NCBI GenBank assembly: GCA_963843745.1
Contig: CAWJLP010000007.1
Location: forward strand, 434,001 to 498,000
From: Trebonia sp963843745
GTDB lineage: Bacteria; Actinomycetota; Actinomycetes; Streptosporangiales; Streptosporangiaceae
Direction of reading: 5' to 3'
DNA length: 64,000 nt
Of the stretch, positions 1 through 9,209 are shown in pieces. Position 1 is the first letter of the stretch. Each line of letters starts with the position of its first letter. Made by a program: the position numbers and the translations under genes. Under the pieces are notes generated by a model, which ran no database searches, was not told the DNA's origin, and saw nothing but the letters and a program-made list of their open reading frames with translations.

Positions 1-864
1 CATGGTGCTCCTGGAGAGGGCCGGGACCGTTACGAATAATTCTGCGGAACCCGTGACCACAGTAGCGCCGTACTCCGCGCAGCCACGCACCCGCGCGGTC
101 AGTCCCGCGGCGGTCATCGCCCGCGTCATGTCCGGCGCCTGCTGGTCGCTGGTCTCCACCAGCAGCGTGCCGCCGGGGGCCAGCCAGCCAGGCGCCGCTG
201 CCGCGACCCTGCGGAGCACGGCGAGCCCGTCGGGGCCGCCGTCGAGCGTGCCGCGCGGCTCGTAGTCGCGCGCCTCCGGGGGCAGGAACGCCACCTCCTG
301 GCTAGGCACGTACGGCGCGTTGCAGATCAGGATGCCGACGCGGCCGCGCAGCGCTGGCGGCAGCGGGCCGAACAGGTCGCCCTGGTAGACGTGGCCGCCG
401 GCAGGCTCGACGTTGCGCCGGGCGCACGCGACCGCGGCCGGGTCGATGTCGGCGGCGTGCAACTCGGCCCCTCCTGCGGCCCCTCCCGCGGCCCCTCCCG
501 CGGCCCCTCCCGCGGCACCGCCGAGCGCGGCGGCGACCGCCAGGCCAAGCGCGCCGGTGCCGCAGCACAGGTCGACGATCACCGGGTCCGGCTGGTGAGC
601 CAGCGAGACCGCGGTCTCGACGAGGAACTCGCTGCGGCGCCGCGGCACGAACACTCCGGGGTCCACGAAGATCCGCAGCCCGCGGAACTCCGCCCAGCCG
701 ACCACCAGCTCGAGCGGCAGGCCGCTGGCCCGCCGTTCGACGAGCGCGTCGAGCTCGACCGGGCTGCCCGCGGCGGCCGCGAGCAGCCGGGCCTCGTCTT
801 CGGCGAAGACGCACCCGGCGGCGCGCAGCCGCGCAACGACGGCCGGATCGGCATCGGTAGTCAT
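1..864 (-). CDS. Putative protein N5-glutamine methyltransferase (HemK/PrmC-like), 3' end cut by the window edge
   Basis: A class I SAM-dependent methyltransferase read on the minus strand from ATG at 864 and still open at base 1. The SAM-binding motif VDLCCGTGALGLAV is clear. The substrate-motif position reads NAPYVPS, where PrmC has NPPY; this variant is familiar from actinobacterial proteins annotated as putative N5-glutamine methyltransferases, so methylation of a release factor or another protein glutamine is likely but unproven. Between the SAM motif and the next acidic strand lies a Gly-Gly-Ala-Ala run encoded by a 12-base tandem repeat (about 470-520). The gene diverges from the membrane protein that starts at 995. 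The C-terminus is not visible. Confidence 0.75.
   Translation of the reverse strand, partial: MTTDADPAVVARLRAAGCVFAEDEARLLAAAAGSPVELDALVERRASGLPLELVVGWAEFRGLRIFVDPGVFVPRRRSEFLVETAVSLAHQPDPVIVDLCCGTGALGLAVAAALGGAAGGAAGGAAGGAAGGAELHAADIDPAAVACARRNVEPAGGHVYQGDLFGPLPPALRGRVGILICNAPYVPSQEVAFLPPEARDYEPRGTLDGGPDGLAVLRRVAAAAPGWLAPGGTLLVETSDQQAPDMTRAMTAAGLTARVRGCAEYGATVVTGSAELFVTVPALSRSTM
470..521. repeat. 12-bp tandem repeat inside the methyltransferase gene
   Basis: About four copies of a CCTCCCGCGGCC-type unit, encoding Gly-Gly-Ala-Ala repeats just after the SAM-binding motif. Its length is a multiple of three, so it expands the protein without shifting frame. Confidence 0.7.
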
Positions 865-994
865 ACCGCGGATTATGCCTGCGGCAGGGTGGTAGCAGTC
901 ACGCGAATTAACCGTCGGCGGCGCGCCTGGCACCCGGCGCCAATCGCCGTGACAGGTCCTCGTGCCTTGTCGCCGCGGTGATAATCTCTGGGCG

Positions 995-2485
995 ATGATC
1001 CCTGAGACCAGCCGCACCGGCGACACTGCGCACGCGCTGGTCACGCCAGACCAGCAGCCGGACGCCGGCCGGGTCCGCCGAACGCTCGGTGAGCTGTTCC
1101 CTGAGGCCCCGCCGCCGGCCGGCCGGACGTGGAGTCTGCGCGCGCTCAGCGTCGCGATCCAGGTCGCGGCCGTCGGCATCGCCACCGTGGTGACGTTGCT
1201 GCGCATTCCGCTGCGATTGCCGTCGTGGGACACGATCTACGCCGAGGACTACTTCGTCTTCCTGACCCAGGCGCTGCAGAAGCACTGGAACATCTTCATC
1301 GGGTACAACAGCGACTGGCAGTTCCTGCCCCGCGTCATCGCCCAGTTCGTGATCTACCTGCCGATAACGCAGGCGGCCCGCGCGTTCGCGGTGGCCGGGG
1401 CGCTCGTCGCGGCCTGCTGCGCCCTGTTCATCTACCACGCGAGCGCCGGCCACGTCCGGTCCGCGCGGCTGCGCGCGCTGCTCGCGGTGGCGCTTGTGCT
1501 GCTGCCCGCGGCGCCGATGGAGATCATCGACAGCGGGGTGAACTCGGTCTGGTACCTGATGCCCGCCGCGTTCTGGGCGCTGCTGTGGCGGCCGCGGACG
1601 CGGACCGGGATGGCGGTGGCGCTGGTCGTCGCCTTTGCGGCGGCCGCTTCCAACAGCTTGTGCTTCTTGTTCCTGCCGCTGGCCGCCGCGCGCTGGTACG
1701 TGCTGCGCCGTCCCCGCGAGCACGCGGTGACCATCGGCTGGCTGGCGGGCTGTCTCGCGCAAGTGCCGTTCATCATCTCCGCCTACCAGTCCGGTAGTTC
1801 CCGGGTAAGCAACTCGGTGGCGCCGCCCGGCCTCTCGCTCGCGTTCTACGGGCATGACGTCGTGCTGCCCGCGTTCGGCTGGCACCTGGTGTGGTGGCTG
1901 CGGTCGCTCGCCGGGCTGAACGGTGCCACCGCGCTGGTCGGCGTCGTACTGGTCGCGATCTTCGCCGTGATCCTGGTGACCCAGGCTGGGGCCAGGCCGT
2001 TCGTCGTGACCGCGCTGGTCATCGGGTTCATCTTCCCCGTGCTTGGCATCACCGTGACCGCCCACCTGGCGCGGGCCACGATGTTCCCGGCCGAGCAGCC
2101 GGGCAGCAGGTACACGGTGCTGCCGATCTACCTGTTCGTATCGGCCGTCATCGTCGGCGCGGACTACGCCCTGCGCCGGCGCCGGGCGGCCCAGGCGGCC
2201 CAGGCGGCCCAGGCGGCCCAGCCGGGGCCAGGACCAGGGCCGGGAGCGGCGCGGGGCGTCGGCAGCGTCCGCCCCGCGATGGCGGTCACGGCGCTGGTCG
2301 CCGTCCTCGCCTTCTCCTGGGTGGTGGACTTCCGGTACGTGGGCTGGCGCAGCAACTGGGGCTGGACCTGGGCGCCGATCGCCGCCAAGTGGCAGCACGA
2401 CTGCGCGGTCTCGACGACCGGCCAGATCACCGAGAAGGCCGGCGCGATCCTCCAGACGCTGCCCTGCGACCGCATCAGGTCGTGA
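995..2485 (+). CDS. Polytopic membrane protein, GT-C glycosyltransferase-like
   Basis: A 496-residue protein with roughly ten hydrophobic segments and no soluble domain. An acidic motif (YAEDYF) lies in the first extracytoplasmic loop after TM1, as in the GT-C fold enzymes that use polyprenyl-linked sugars. That is the only functional hint, so the role is inferred. ATG at 995 is preferred over an in-frame ATG at 962 because the protein then begins with an ordinary polar N-terminus; no strong ribosome site decides it. Near residue 400 a cytoplasmic loop carries an Ala-Ala-Gln repeat (about 2188-2222). It converges with the helicase gene, with 15 bases between stops. Confidence 0.6.
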   Translation: MIPETSRTGDTAHALVTPDQQPDAGRVRRTLGELFPEAPPPAGRTWSLRALSVAIQVAAVGIATVVTLLRIPLRLPSWDTIYAEDYFVFLTQALQKHWNIFIGYNSDWQFLPRVIAQFVIYLPITQAARAFAVAGALVAACCALFIYHASAGHVRSARLRALLAVALVLLPAAPMEIIDSGVNSVWYLMPAAFWALLWRPRTRTGMAVALVVAFAAAASNSLCFLFLPLAAARWYVLRRPREHAVTIGWLAGCLAQVPFIISAYQSGSSRVSNSVAPPGLSLAFYGHDVVLPAFGWHLVWWLRSLAGLNGATALVGVVLVAIFAVILVTQAGARPFVVTALVIGFIFPVLGITVTAHLARATMFPAEQPGSRYTVLPIYLFVSAVIVGADYALRRRRAAQAAQAAQAAQPGPGPGPGAARGVGSVRPAMAVTALVAVLAFSWVVDFRYVGWRSNWGWTWAPIAAKWQHDCAVSTTGQITEKAGAILQTLPCDRIRS

Positions 2486-2500
2486 GGCCGCCCGCGACGG

Positions 2501-5008
2501 CTACAGCTGCCCGACGTCGGTAACGTGAATGACCGCGGTGCCCGCTTCGTCGGAGGCGGCCAGGTCGACGCTGGCGGAAATGCCCCAGTCGTGGTCGCCC
2601 GCCGGGTCGTCGAAGATCTGCCGGACCGTCCATTCCCGCGCTCCCTCCTCGACGATGAGCATCGCCGGGCCGCGCGCGTCTGCCCCGGTGCCGATGTCGT
2701 CGTACAGGTCGAAGTAGCCGTCGAGGGCGTCCTCCCAGGCGCGCGCGGTCCAGCCGTCCGTCGCGTCGAGTTCGCCCAGCTCACCGTATCTCCGCAGGGC
2801 CGCGAGCATGACTCTGCGGAAGAGCGCGTTGCGCACGATTATCCGGAACGCCCTCGTGTTCCACGTCACCGACTTCGGCGCCGCCTCGATCTCGGCCGAC
2901 CCGGGATCCGGGTGGCTGAGCCGCTCCCACTCGTCGATCAGGCTGGAGTCGACCTGCCTGACCAGCTCGCCGAGCCATTCGATGAGGTCGGCGAGCTCCT
3001 CGGTCTTCGCCTCGTCGGGCACGGTCTGCCGCAGCGCCTTGTAGGCATCGGCCAGGTAGCGCAGCACCAGGCCCTCGGACCGGGACAGGCCGTAGAACTG
3101 CACGTACTCGCCGAACGTCATCGCCCGGTCGAACATGTCGCGGACCACGGACTTGGGGGAGACCGGGTAATCGCCGACCCACGGGTGGCCGCGCCGGTAG
3201 ATCTCGTAGGCGGCCTCGAGGACGTCTTCGAGCGGCTTGGGGTAGCTGACGTCGTCGAGGAGTTCCAGGCGCGTCTCATAGTCGACGCCTTCGGCCTTCA
3301 TGGCGGCCACTGCCTCGCCGCGCGCGCGGAACTGCTGTGCGGACAGCACCTGCCGCGGGTCGTCGAGGGTGGACTCGATGACCGAGATGACGTCCTTCGC
3401 GTAGGTCTCTGACTCCTTGTCCAGCAGCTCGATCGCGGCCAGCGCGAACGGGGAGAGCGGCTGGTTGAGCGCGAAGTCGTACTGCAGGTCGACCGTCAGC
3501 CGGACGTACCGGCCGAGTTCGTCGGGCTCCTTGAGGCGCTCGACGACACCGCCGGCGAGCAGCGCGCGGTAGATCTCGATGGCCCGGTGGATGTGCTTGC
3601 GCTGCCGGGCCCGGTCCTCGTCGTTGTCGGTCAGCAGGTGCTTCATCGCCGCGTACGCGTTGCCCGGGCGGTCGATGACGTTCAGCACCATCGCGTGCGT
3701 GACAGTAAAGCTCGAGGTCAGCGGCTCGGGGTCGGCTGCCACCAGGCGCTCGAACGTGGGCTGGCCCCAGGAGACGAAACCCTCGGGCGGCTTCTTCCTG
3801 ACGACCTTGCGGCGTGCCTTCGGGTCGTCGCCCGCCTTCTTGAGCGCGCGCTCGTTCTCGACGACGTGCTCGGGCGCCTGGACGACGACGCGGCCCGCCG
3901 TGTCGAACCCGGCCCGTCCCGCGCGACCGGCGATCTGGTGGAACTCGCGGGCGTGCAGCAGCCGCGTCCGCTTGCCGTCGAACTTGCTCAGCGCGGTGAA
4001 CACCACCGTGCGGATCGGCACGTTGATGCCGACGCCCAGCGTGTCGGTGCCGCAGATGACCTTGAGCAGGCCGGCCTGGGCGAGTGTCTCGACGAGGCGG
4101 CGGTACTTGGGGAGCATGCCCGCGTGGTGCACGCCGATGCCGTGCCGCACCAGCCGGGACAGGGTCTTGCCGAATCCCGACGCGAAACGGAAGTCGCCGA
4201 TCAGCTCAGCGATCTTGTCCTTCTCCTGCCGCGTGCACATGTTCGTGCTCATCAGCGCCTGCGCCTGCTCGAGCGCCGCGGCCTGCGTGAAATGAACCAC
4301 GTAAACGGGCGCCTGGTTGGTCGTGAGCAGTTCCTCGAGCGTCTCGTGCAGCGGCTGGACGAGGTAGGAGAAGATGAGCGGCACCGGACGCTCGGCGTTC
4401 TTGATCACCGCGGTCGGCCGCTTGGTGCGCCTGATGAGGTCCTTCTCGAACCGCGTGACGTCCCCGAGGGTGGCCGACATCAGGATGAACTGGGCCTTGG
4501 GCAGTTCGATGAGCGGGACCTGCCAGGCCCAGCCGCGGTCCGGGTCGGCGTAGAAGTGGAACTCGTCCATCACGACCTGCCCCACGTCGGCGTCGGGGCC
4601 GTCGCGGAGCGCGATGCTCGCGAGGACTTCCGCGGTGCAGCAGATGATGGGCGCCTTGGCGTTGACGCTCGCGTCGCCGGTCATCATCCCGACGTTGGCA
4701 GGCCCGAAGGCGTCGCACAGCGCGAAGAACTTCTCGCTGACCAGCGCCTTGATCGGCGCCGTGTAGTAGGACCGCTGCCCGGTCGCGAGCGCGGCGAAGT
4801 GCGCGCCCATGGCGACCAGGCTCTTGCCCGACCCGGTGGGCGTCGACAGGATGACGTTCGCGCCGGTGACGATCTCAATGAGCGACTCTTCCTGGTGCGG
4901 GTACAGGTCGAGTCCCCGGCTCTTCGTCCACCCCGCGAATGCGTTGAAGACCGCGTCCGGGTCTACCGCCCCGTCCGTGCGCGGCGGGACCAGTTCGGTA
5001 AGCGTCAT
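2501..5008 (-). CDS. SKI2-like DEAD/DEAH-box helicase with DUF3516 C-terminal region
   Basis: An 835-residue superfamily 2 helicase. Walker A is STPTGSGKS, motif II is DEFH in VVMDEFHFYADP, motif III is SAT, and motif VI is QIAGRAGRAGFD, with the HHAGMLPKYR segment typical of SKI2/Mtr4-like enzymes. The last 350 or so residues match the DUF3516 region known from actinobacterial helicases. RNA unwinding or turnover is the likely role by analogy; the substrate is unknown. ATG at 5008 (MTLTEL) is preferred over an upstream ATG at 5050. A perfect palindrome (5104-5124) lies about 100 bases upstream of the start. Confidence 0.88.
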   Translation of the reverse strand: MTLTELVPPRTDGAVDPDAVFNAFAGWTKSRGLDLYPHQEESLIEIVTGANVILSTPTGSGKSLVAMGAHFAALATGQRSYYTAPIKALVSEKFFALCDAFGPANVGMMTGDASVNAKAPIICCTAEVLASIALRDGPDADVGQVVMDEFHFYADPDRGWAWQVPLIELPKAQFILMSATLGDVTRFEKDLIRRTKRPTAVIKNAERPVPLIFSYLVQPLHETLEELLTTNQAPVYVVHFTQAAALEQAQALMSTNMCTRQEKDKIAELIGDFRFASGFGKTLSRLVRHGIGVHHAGMLPKYRRLVETLAQAGLLKVICGTDTLGVGINVPIRTVVFTALSKFDGKRTRLLHAREFHQIAGRAGRAGFDTAGRVVVQAPEHVVENERALKKAGDDPKARRKVVRKKPPEGFVSWGQPTFERLVAADPEPLTSSFTVTHAMVLNVIDRPGNAYAAMKHLLTDNDEDRARQRKHIHRAIEIYRALLAGGVVERLKEPDELGRYVRLTVDLQYDFALNQPLSPFALAAIELLDKESETYAKDVISVIESTLDDPRQVLSAQQFRARGEAVAAMKAEGVDYETRLELLDDVSYPKPLEDVLEAAYEIYRRGHPWVGDYPVSPKSVVRDMFDRAMTFGEYVQFYGLSRSEGLVLRYLADAYKALRQTVPDEAKTEELADLIEWLGELVRQVDSSLIDEWERLSHPDPGSAEIEAAPKSVTWNTRAFRIIVRNALFRRVMLAALRRYGELGELDATDGWTARAWEDALDGYFDLYDDIGTGADARGPAMLIVEEGAREWTVRQIFDDPAGDHDWGISASVDLAASDEAGTAVIHVTDVGQL

Positions 5009-5103
5009 GGCGGTTCTATGGTGCCTTGTCCCGGCGACTGCCTGAGCCATGGGGAGCGCTGGCCGGTCCGCCAGCCGCGCCAGAGGCTCGATCGCCTACG
5101 ATT

Positions 5104-5124
5104 AGATACCCTCCCAGGGTATCT
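5104..5124. promoter_or_regulatory. Palindrome upstream of the helicase, CsoR-box-like
   Basis: Perfect 9-bp arms AGATACCCT and AGGGTATCT separated by CCC. The core ATACCC...GGGTAT resembles operators of the CsoR/RcnR metal-sensing repressors. It lies between the gltX stop and the helicase start, so it could regulate the helicase or act as a small hairpin after gltX. Confidence 0.45.
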
Positions 5125-5152
5125 CAAGGGCGCAAGTTCATGCGATGCCCCT

Positions 5153-6793
5153 CTAGCTGAGGGCGCGGGCGCGGCGCAGCACCTCGGGCTCGCCGATGGC
5201 GGCGCAGACCTCGCCCAGATCGGGGCTGCGCCGGGAGCCGGTGAGCAGCACCCGGATGACCTGCGACACGTGGGCGATCGAGCCGGGGTAAGCGTCCTGG
5301 TTCTTCTTGTACTCCTTGTTGCTCGGCGCGAAGCCGAGCTTGGCGGAGAGCTGGCGGACCTGCTCGAACCAGGCCGGGCCAGGATCGAGCGGCTGGTAGC
5401 CGTCGGCGAAACCCGACGCGATCGCGCGGACCAGGTCCGGGTCGAGGCCGCCGAACCTCGGGTCGGCCGGGTCGGTGACCAGCTCGAAGATTTCCGGGAA
5501 GAAGAATCCGTAGACCGGGCGGAACTCCGCCCACCGGCGCAGGTCCTTGCGCGGGTTGTCGGCGCCCTCACGCTCGACGGCCAGCGCCCGCAGCGCCAGG
5601 TCCCGCTCCGCACGCAGCACGCTGGCCAGATCCGGATCGTAGCTGTCCGCCCACGGCAGCACCCGGTCCAGGATCTCCGCGCCGGGCAGCGTGGCCACGA
5701 AGTCGGCGCAGATGTCGTCCAGCTTCACCAGGTCGAGCAGCGGGCCCGCGACGCCGAACTCCGACAGCCGCAGCGGGGTGGCCAGCGCCTCCGGCAGCGG
5801 CATCTCGGCGAGCCTGCCGTTGGCCAGGCCGCGCAGGTAGTACTGCACCGCCTCCACCGGGATGCCCTGCTCGATGTAGTAGCCGACGCTGGCTTCCGGG
5901 TCCCTGCGCTTGGACAGCTTGCGGCGGCTGCCGCCGTCCTGCTTCATCAGGGGCGCGACGTGCGCGTACGGGATCCGGGGAAAGCCCAGCGCGTCGAACA
6001 GCTGGTGGTGCAGCGGCACCGAGGACAGCCACTCCTCGCCGCGGATCACCAGCGTTACCCCCATCAGGTGATCGTCCACGGCGTGTGCGAAGTGGTAGGT
6101 GGGCAACCGGAGCGGCTGATCGCTGCTCTTGAGAATCACCACGTCGTTGCGGTTGTCATCCTGGGTGATCTCGCCGCGGATCTCGTCGGTGAAGCTGACC
6201 CGGTGGCCGCCGGCGCCCGGTGACCTGAAGCGCACCACGTAAGGGGCGCCCGCGGCGAGCCGCTCGCGCACCTCCTCCTCGGCGGCATCCCGCCAGATCG
6301 CCCACTCGCCGTAGTAGCCGGGCAGCGCCCCGGTCGCGCGCTGCCTCGCGACCCGCGCGTCGCCCTGCTCCTTGGTCTCGAAGCACGGGTACGCCTTGTC
6401 CTGCCGCATCAGTTCCCTGACGTACGTCAGGTAGATCTGGCCGCGTTCCGACTGGGCATAGGGGCCGTAGTAGCCCTTCTCGCCGCCCTCATCGGGCCCG
6501 ATGCCGAAGTAGTCGAAGGCGGCCTCGAACTGGCTCGCCGCCTCGGGGTCGAACCGCGACTGATCGGTGTCCTCGATGCGGACCAGGTAGACGCCGCCGG
6601 AATTGTGCGCGACGTCCTGGTCGACGCTGGCCGTGAACACGCCGCCGATGTGCAGCCAGCCGGTCGGGCTCGGCGCGAACCTGGTGACCTCGGCGCCCGC
6701 CGGCAGCTCGCGCGGCGGGTACCGCCGCGCCCAGTGCCCGGGGGCGGGCAGTTCGGACGGGAACAGCGAGTCGACCAGTTCCTGGCTCAGCAT
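5153..6793 (-). CDS. gltX: Glutamate--tRNA ligase, long form
   Basis: Class I aminoacyl-tRNA synthetase of 546 residues. The HIGH-type motif is in PSPTGWLHIGG (about residues 42-52) and the KMSKS-type motif is KLSKRRD, followed by the anticodon-binding region. It charges tRNA-Glu, or tRNA-Glu/tRNA-Gln if the organism uses the amidotransferase route. Usual actinobacterial GluRS is near 490 residues. This one has an N-terminal extension of about 35 residues and resembles the roughly 550-residue form seen in clostridia, so it may be a second GluRS. Its ATG overlaps the stop of the upstream kinase-like gene by 7 bases (ATGCTGA), implying translational coupling. Confidence 0.92.
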   Translation of the reverse strand: MLSQELVDSLFPSELPAPGHWARRYPPRELPAGAEVTRFAPSPTGWLHIGGVFTASVDQDVAHNSGGVYLVRIEDTDQSRFDPEAASQFEAAFDYFGIGPDEGGEKGYYGPYAQSERGQIYLTYVRELMRQDKAYPCFETKEQGDARVARQRATGALPGYYGEWAIWRDAAEEEVRERLAAGAPYVVRFRSPGAGGHRVSFTDEIRGEITQDDNRNDVVILKSSDQPLRLPTYHFAHAVDDHLMGVTLVIRGEEWLSSVPLHHQLFDALGFPRIPYAHVAPLMKQDGGSRRKLSKRRDPEASVGYYIEQGIPVEAVQYYLRGLANGRLAEMPLPEALATPLRLSEFGVAGPLLDLVKLDDICADFVATLPGAEILDRVLPWADSYDPDLASVLRAERDLALRALAVEREGADNPRKDLRRWAEFRPVYGFFFPEIFELVTDPADPRFGGLDPDLVRAIASGFADGYQPLDPGPAWFEQVRQLSAKLGFAPSNKEYKKNQDAYPGSIAHVSQVIRVLLTGSRRSPDLGEVCAAIGEPEVLRRARALS

Positions 6794-8301
6794 AAATTGA
6801 GCCTACTCGCCGGGCGGCGCAGGTAAGGGAACCGCGTCCGGTGCGCCGGAGCAGGCTCTGGCGGGAACTCCCGGTACTCGTCGAACCGTGCCGTGATCGT
6901 GCCGGGCAGCCAGGACCGCGGCCGCTGGCCCGCGACGTCCGTCAGCATGGTGAGCACTTCGGCGGCCGTGGGCCGCCACCCGGGATCGGTCGTCAGGCAG
7001 GCCCTCAGCGTCGGCAGCAGCGCGGCCGGGCAGCCGGCCAGGTCTGGCTCGCCGGGCTCCTCTCCCGCCGCGATGATGGCCACGGGGCAGGTGTGCCATG
7101 GCGACCGGCCGGTCGCGGCGTAGAACGCCGTGTTGCCGAGCTGGAACACGTCGTCGGCGGGCGGCGCGGCGCCAGTGGTCAGCGCGGCCTTGCTGATGGC
7201 GAGGTCGGTGAGCGCGGGGCCGCCGGGTTCGAGCAGCACGTTCCCAGGGGTGACCGACTGGTGGGCGATCCCGGCGTCGTGCAGCGGCACCAGCGCGCGG
7301 GCGACGTCAAGGGTGATCCAGATGACGGCCGTGGCGGGCAGCGGCCCGGTCTCGGCCACGGTCTCGGCCAGCGAAGGGCCGAGGACCAGGACACTCGCGA
7401 CCCACGGCGCGGTCCGGCCGGATTCGGTATCCGCGTCGACGGCGTGCGCGATGTGCGCGCCGTGCACCACCCGCGCGGCCAGCGCGCCCGCCGTGAGGCG
7501 GCGCCGGGCGCCGGCGTCGGTGACCAGTTCCTGGCGGAACCTCTTCACCGCGACCCAGCCACCGCCGGGGCGGGTATGGCCGAGGTAGACCTGGCCCGCG
7601 GGGCCGTCGCCGAGCCACGCCGCGATGCGGTAGCCGCCGATCTCGCGCGGGTCGTCGGCGCGCAGCGGCCGGTAGGCAGGCTCGCCCCACTGCCGGGCGG
7701 ATACCCATATCCAGGCGGGCCCGGTGAATTCCTTGGCGACGACGCTCACCCGGTTGAACTGGGATCCCGGAATTCCCGGATATCCCGGCCTGATTACTGT
7801 GGCGTACACCTGATCCGATATCGCGACGGCGAGATCGGCGCTGGGATAGGCGGCCAATGCGGCGCGCAGTGGCGCGCTGCCGACCAAACGGTTCGTGTCC
7901 ACGATCATTGGGCCGCCAAAACCGGCCGCGCTCCGCTCGACCAGGCCGACCCCAACCGCCATCCGCAGCCGGATGCGGTCGACGCTCCGCACGTTATCCG
8001 CGCCGAGGTTCGCGGCCAGCGAACGGATGAGCACCGGCAACACCACGGTCGGATCGACGTCGGCGGGCATCACCACATTGATGCCGTCTCCGGTCCACTC
8101 GTGGTCGACGCTGCGGAGGTCCATCCCGCATTCGGCGATCGAATCGACCACAAGGAGCGGAAGCCGCCGCTGCACATCGTTCTGCGCCAGCGCCGAACGC
8201 GTGCCGTAGCCGGCGACATCCAATACGAAACCTATTCGGAGTTTACGTCCGTAGCCCTGACCCCGGGGCTCGGCGGCCACGCCGTCTGTCATTTCCCCCA
8301 C
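6787..8301 (-). CDS. Class III nucleotide-cyclase-like domain fused to a degenerate protein-kinase domain
   Basis: A 504-residue two-domain protein. Residues 20-205 resemble a class III nucleotide cyclase: Asp28 in LDVAGYGT and Asp72 in TGDG match the two metal-binding aspartates, but the later VN-A-RL region is diverged (IVDTNRLVGS). Residues 220-480 are a Ser/Thr-kinase fold that keeps the lysine of VAVKRF, while the catalytic HRDxKPxN loop reads HQSVTPGN, losing both the catalytic Asp and the following Lys; DFG reads DLA. It is therefore probably a pseudokinase or nucleotide-binding regulator. Start is GTG 8301; ATG 8292 is an alternative. The stop overlaps gltX by 7 bases. Confidence 0.7.
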   Translation of the reverse strand: MGEMTDGVAAEPRGQGYGRKLRIGFVLDVAGYGTRSALAQNDVQRRLPLLVVDSIAECGMDLRSVDHEWTGDGINVVMPADVDPTVVLPVLIRSLAANLGADNVRSVDRIRLRMAVGVGLVERSAAGFGGPMIVDTNRLVGSAPLRAALAAYPSADLAVAISDQVYATVIRPGYPGIPGSQFNRVSVVAKEFTGPAWIWVSARQWGEPAYRPLRADDPREIGGYRIAAWLGDGPAGQVYLGHTRPGGGWVAVKRFRQELVTDAGARRRLTAGALAARVVHGAHIAHAVDADTESGRTAPWVASVLVLGPSLAETVAETGPLPATAVIWITLDVARALVPLHDAGIAHQSVTPGNVLLEPGGPALTDLAISKAALTTGAAPPADDVFQLGNTAFYAATGRSPWHTCPVAIIAAGEEPGEPDLAGCPAALLPTLRACLTTDPGWRPTAAEVLTMLTDVAGQRPRSWLPGTITARFDEYREFPPEPAPAHRTRFPYLRRPASRLNLC

Positions 8302-8435
8302 CCCATGTCCCCTTACGTGAAAGGGTAATGGGTAGCCCTCTCCCCGGAAAGGCTCAGATAGACTGAAATTGCTTGATTCGACAACGGATTCAGTCGTGTC
8401 CGCTACCGCTTGCGCAGAACTGGCAAAATACTGAC

Positions 8436-9179
8436 GTGTCTCTTCCGCTATCTCCGCACTCCACGCCGCCGCCGCACAGAGCCGCCGCGGCCCCGCCTGA
8501 CCGTGTCAGCTGGCCGCCGCTCAGCCTTGTCGCCCAGCTGACCGAACCGGAGCGCATCGCGCTGCTCGCCGCGGGCAGCCCGGTCAAGTTCCCTGACGAC
8601 GGCATCCTGGTGCTCCAGGGCGATCCCGGCGACGGGCTCTTCGTGCTAACCGACGGCATGGTCAAGGTGACTGTCGCCGCCGAGAGCGGTACCGAGACGA
8701 TGCTGGCCGTCCGGTCCCGTGGTGACCTCATCGGCGAGTTCGCCGTGCTCGACGGCGAACCGCGCACCGCCACCGCCCGTGCGGTCGGCGCGGTCTCCGC
8801 GATCAGGATCAGCCGGGCGCGGTTTACCGAGTTCGGCCAGCGGTATCCCGCGGCGCAGACCACCATCACCAAGTCCCTGGTCGCCAAGATGCGGGCCGCG
8901 ACGGAGCGGCACGCGGCCGAGCGCACCTGCGGCGCCAGGGAACGGGTCGCCCAGGTGCTGTATGAGCTGGCGGAGGACTACGGAGAGCAGGCCGCGGACG
9001 GCGCGGTGGTGATCCCCCTGCCCATCACCCAGTCGGAACTGGGCGAGCTGGCCGGGGTCGCGGTGTCGACCACCGAGCGGGTGCTCGGCGATCTGCGCAA
9101 AGAGGGCGTCATCGCGACCAGGTACCGAAAGATCGCCATCCGCGACATGACCTTCCTCGGCTCCATCCGATTTTCCTGA
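8436..9179 (+). CDS. Crp/Fnr-family transcription regulator
   Basis: A roughly 247-residue regulator with an N-terminal cyclic-nucleotide-binding beta-roll (about residues 30-150, with DGLFVLTDG and GEFAVLDGEPRTATARA) and a C-terminal winged helix. The recognition helix sits in ITQSELGELAGVAVSTTERVL. The Arg in PRTATARA is at the place that binds the cAMP phosphate in Crp, so cNMP binding is plausible. The start is uncertain: GTG 8436 is given, TTG 8373 would add 21 residues, and neither has a good ribosome site. It diverges from the cyclase/pseudokinase gene, and the proximity of a cyclase-like domain and a Crp-like sensor is suggestive but unproven. Confidence 0.85.
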   Translation: MSLPLSPHSTPPPHRAAAAPPDRVSWPPLSLVAQLTEPERIALLAAGSPVKFPDDGILVLQGDPGDGLFVLTDGMVKVTVAAESGTETMLAVRSRGDLIGEFAVLDGEPRTATARAVGAVSAIRISRARFTEFGQRYPAAQTTITKSLVAKMRAATERHAAERTCGARERVAQVLYELAEDYGEQAADGAVVIPLPITQSELGELAGVAVSTTERVLGDLRKEGVIATRYRKIAIRDMTFLGSIRFS

Positions 9180-9209
9180 CACGATCGCGCTGAATCCATC
9201 ACCAGAGGG

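Noticed and set aside
3587..6223. An 878-codon plus-strand open frame over the helicase and gltX
   Set aside because: Shadow of two strongly supported minus-strand genes, with no recognisable domain.
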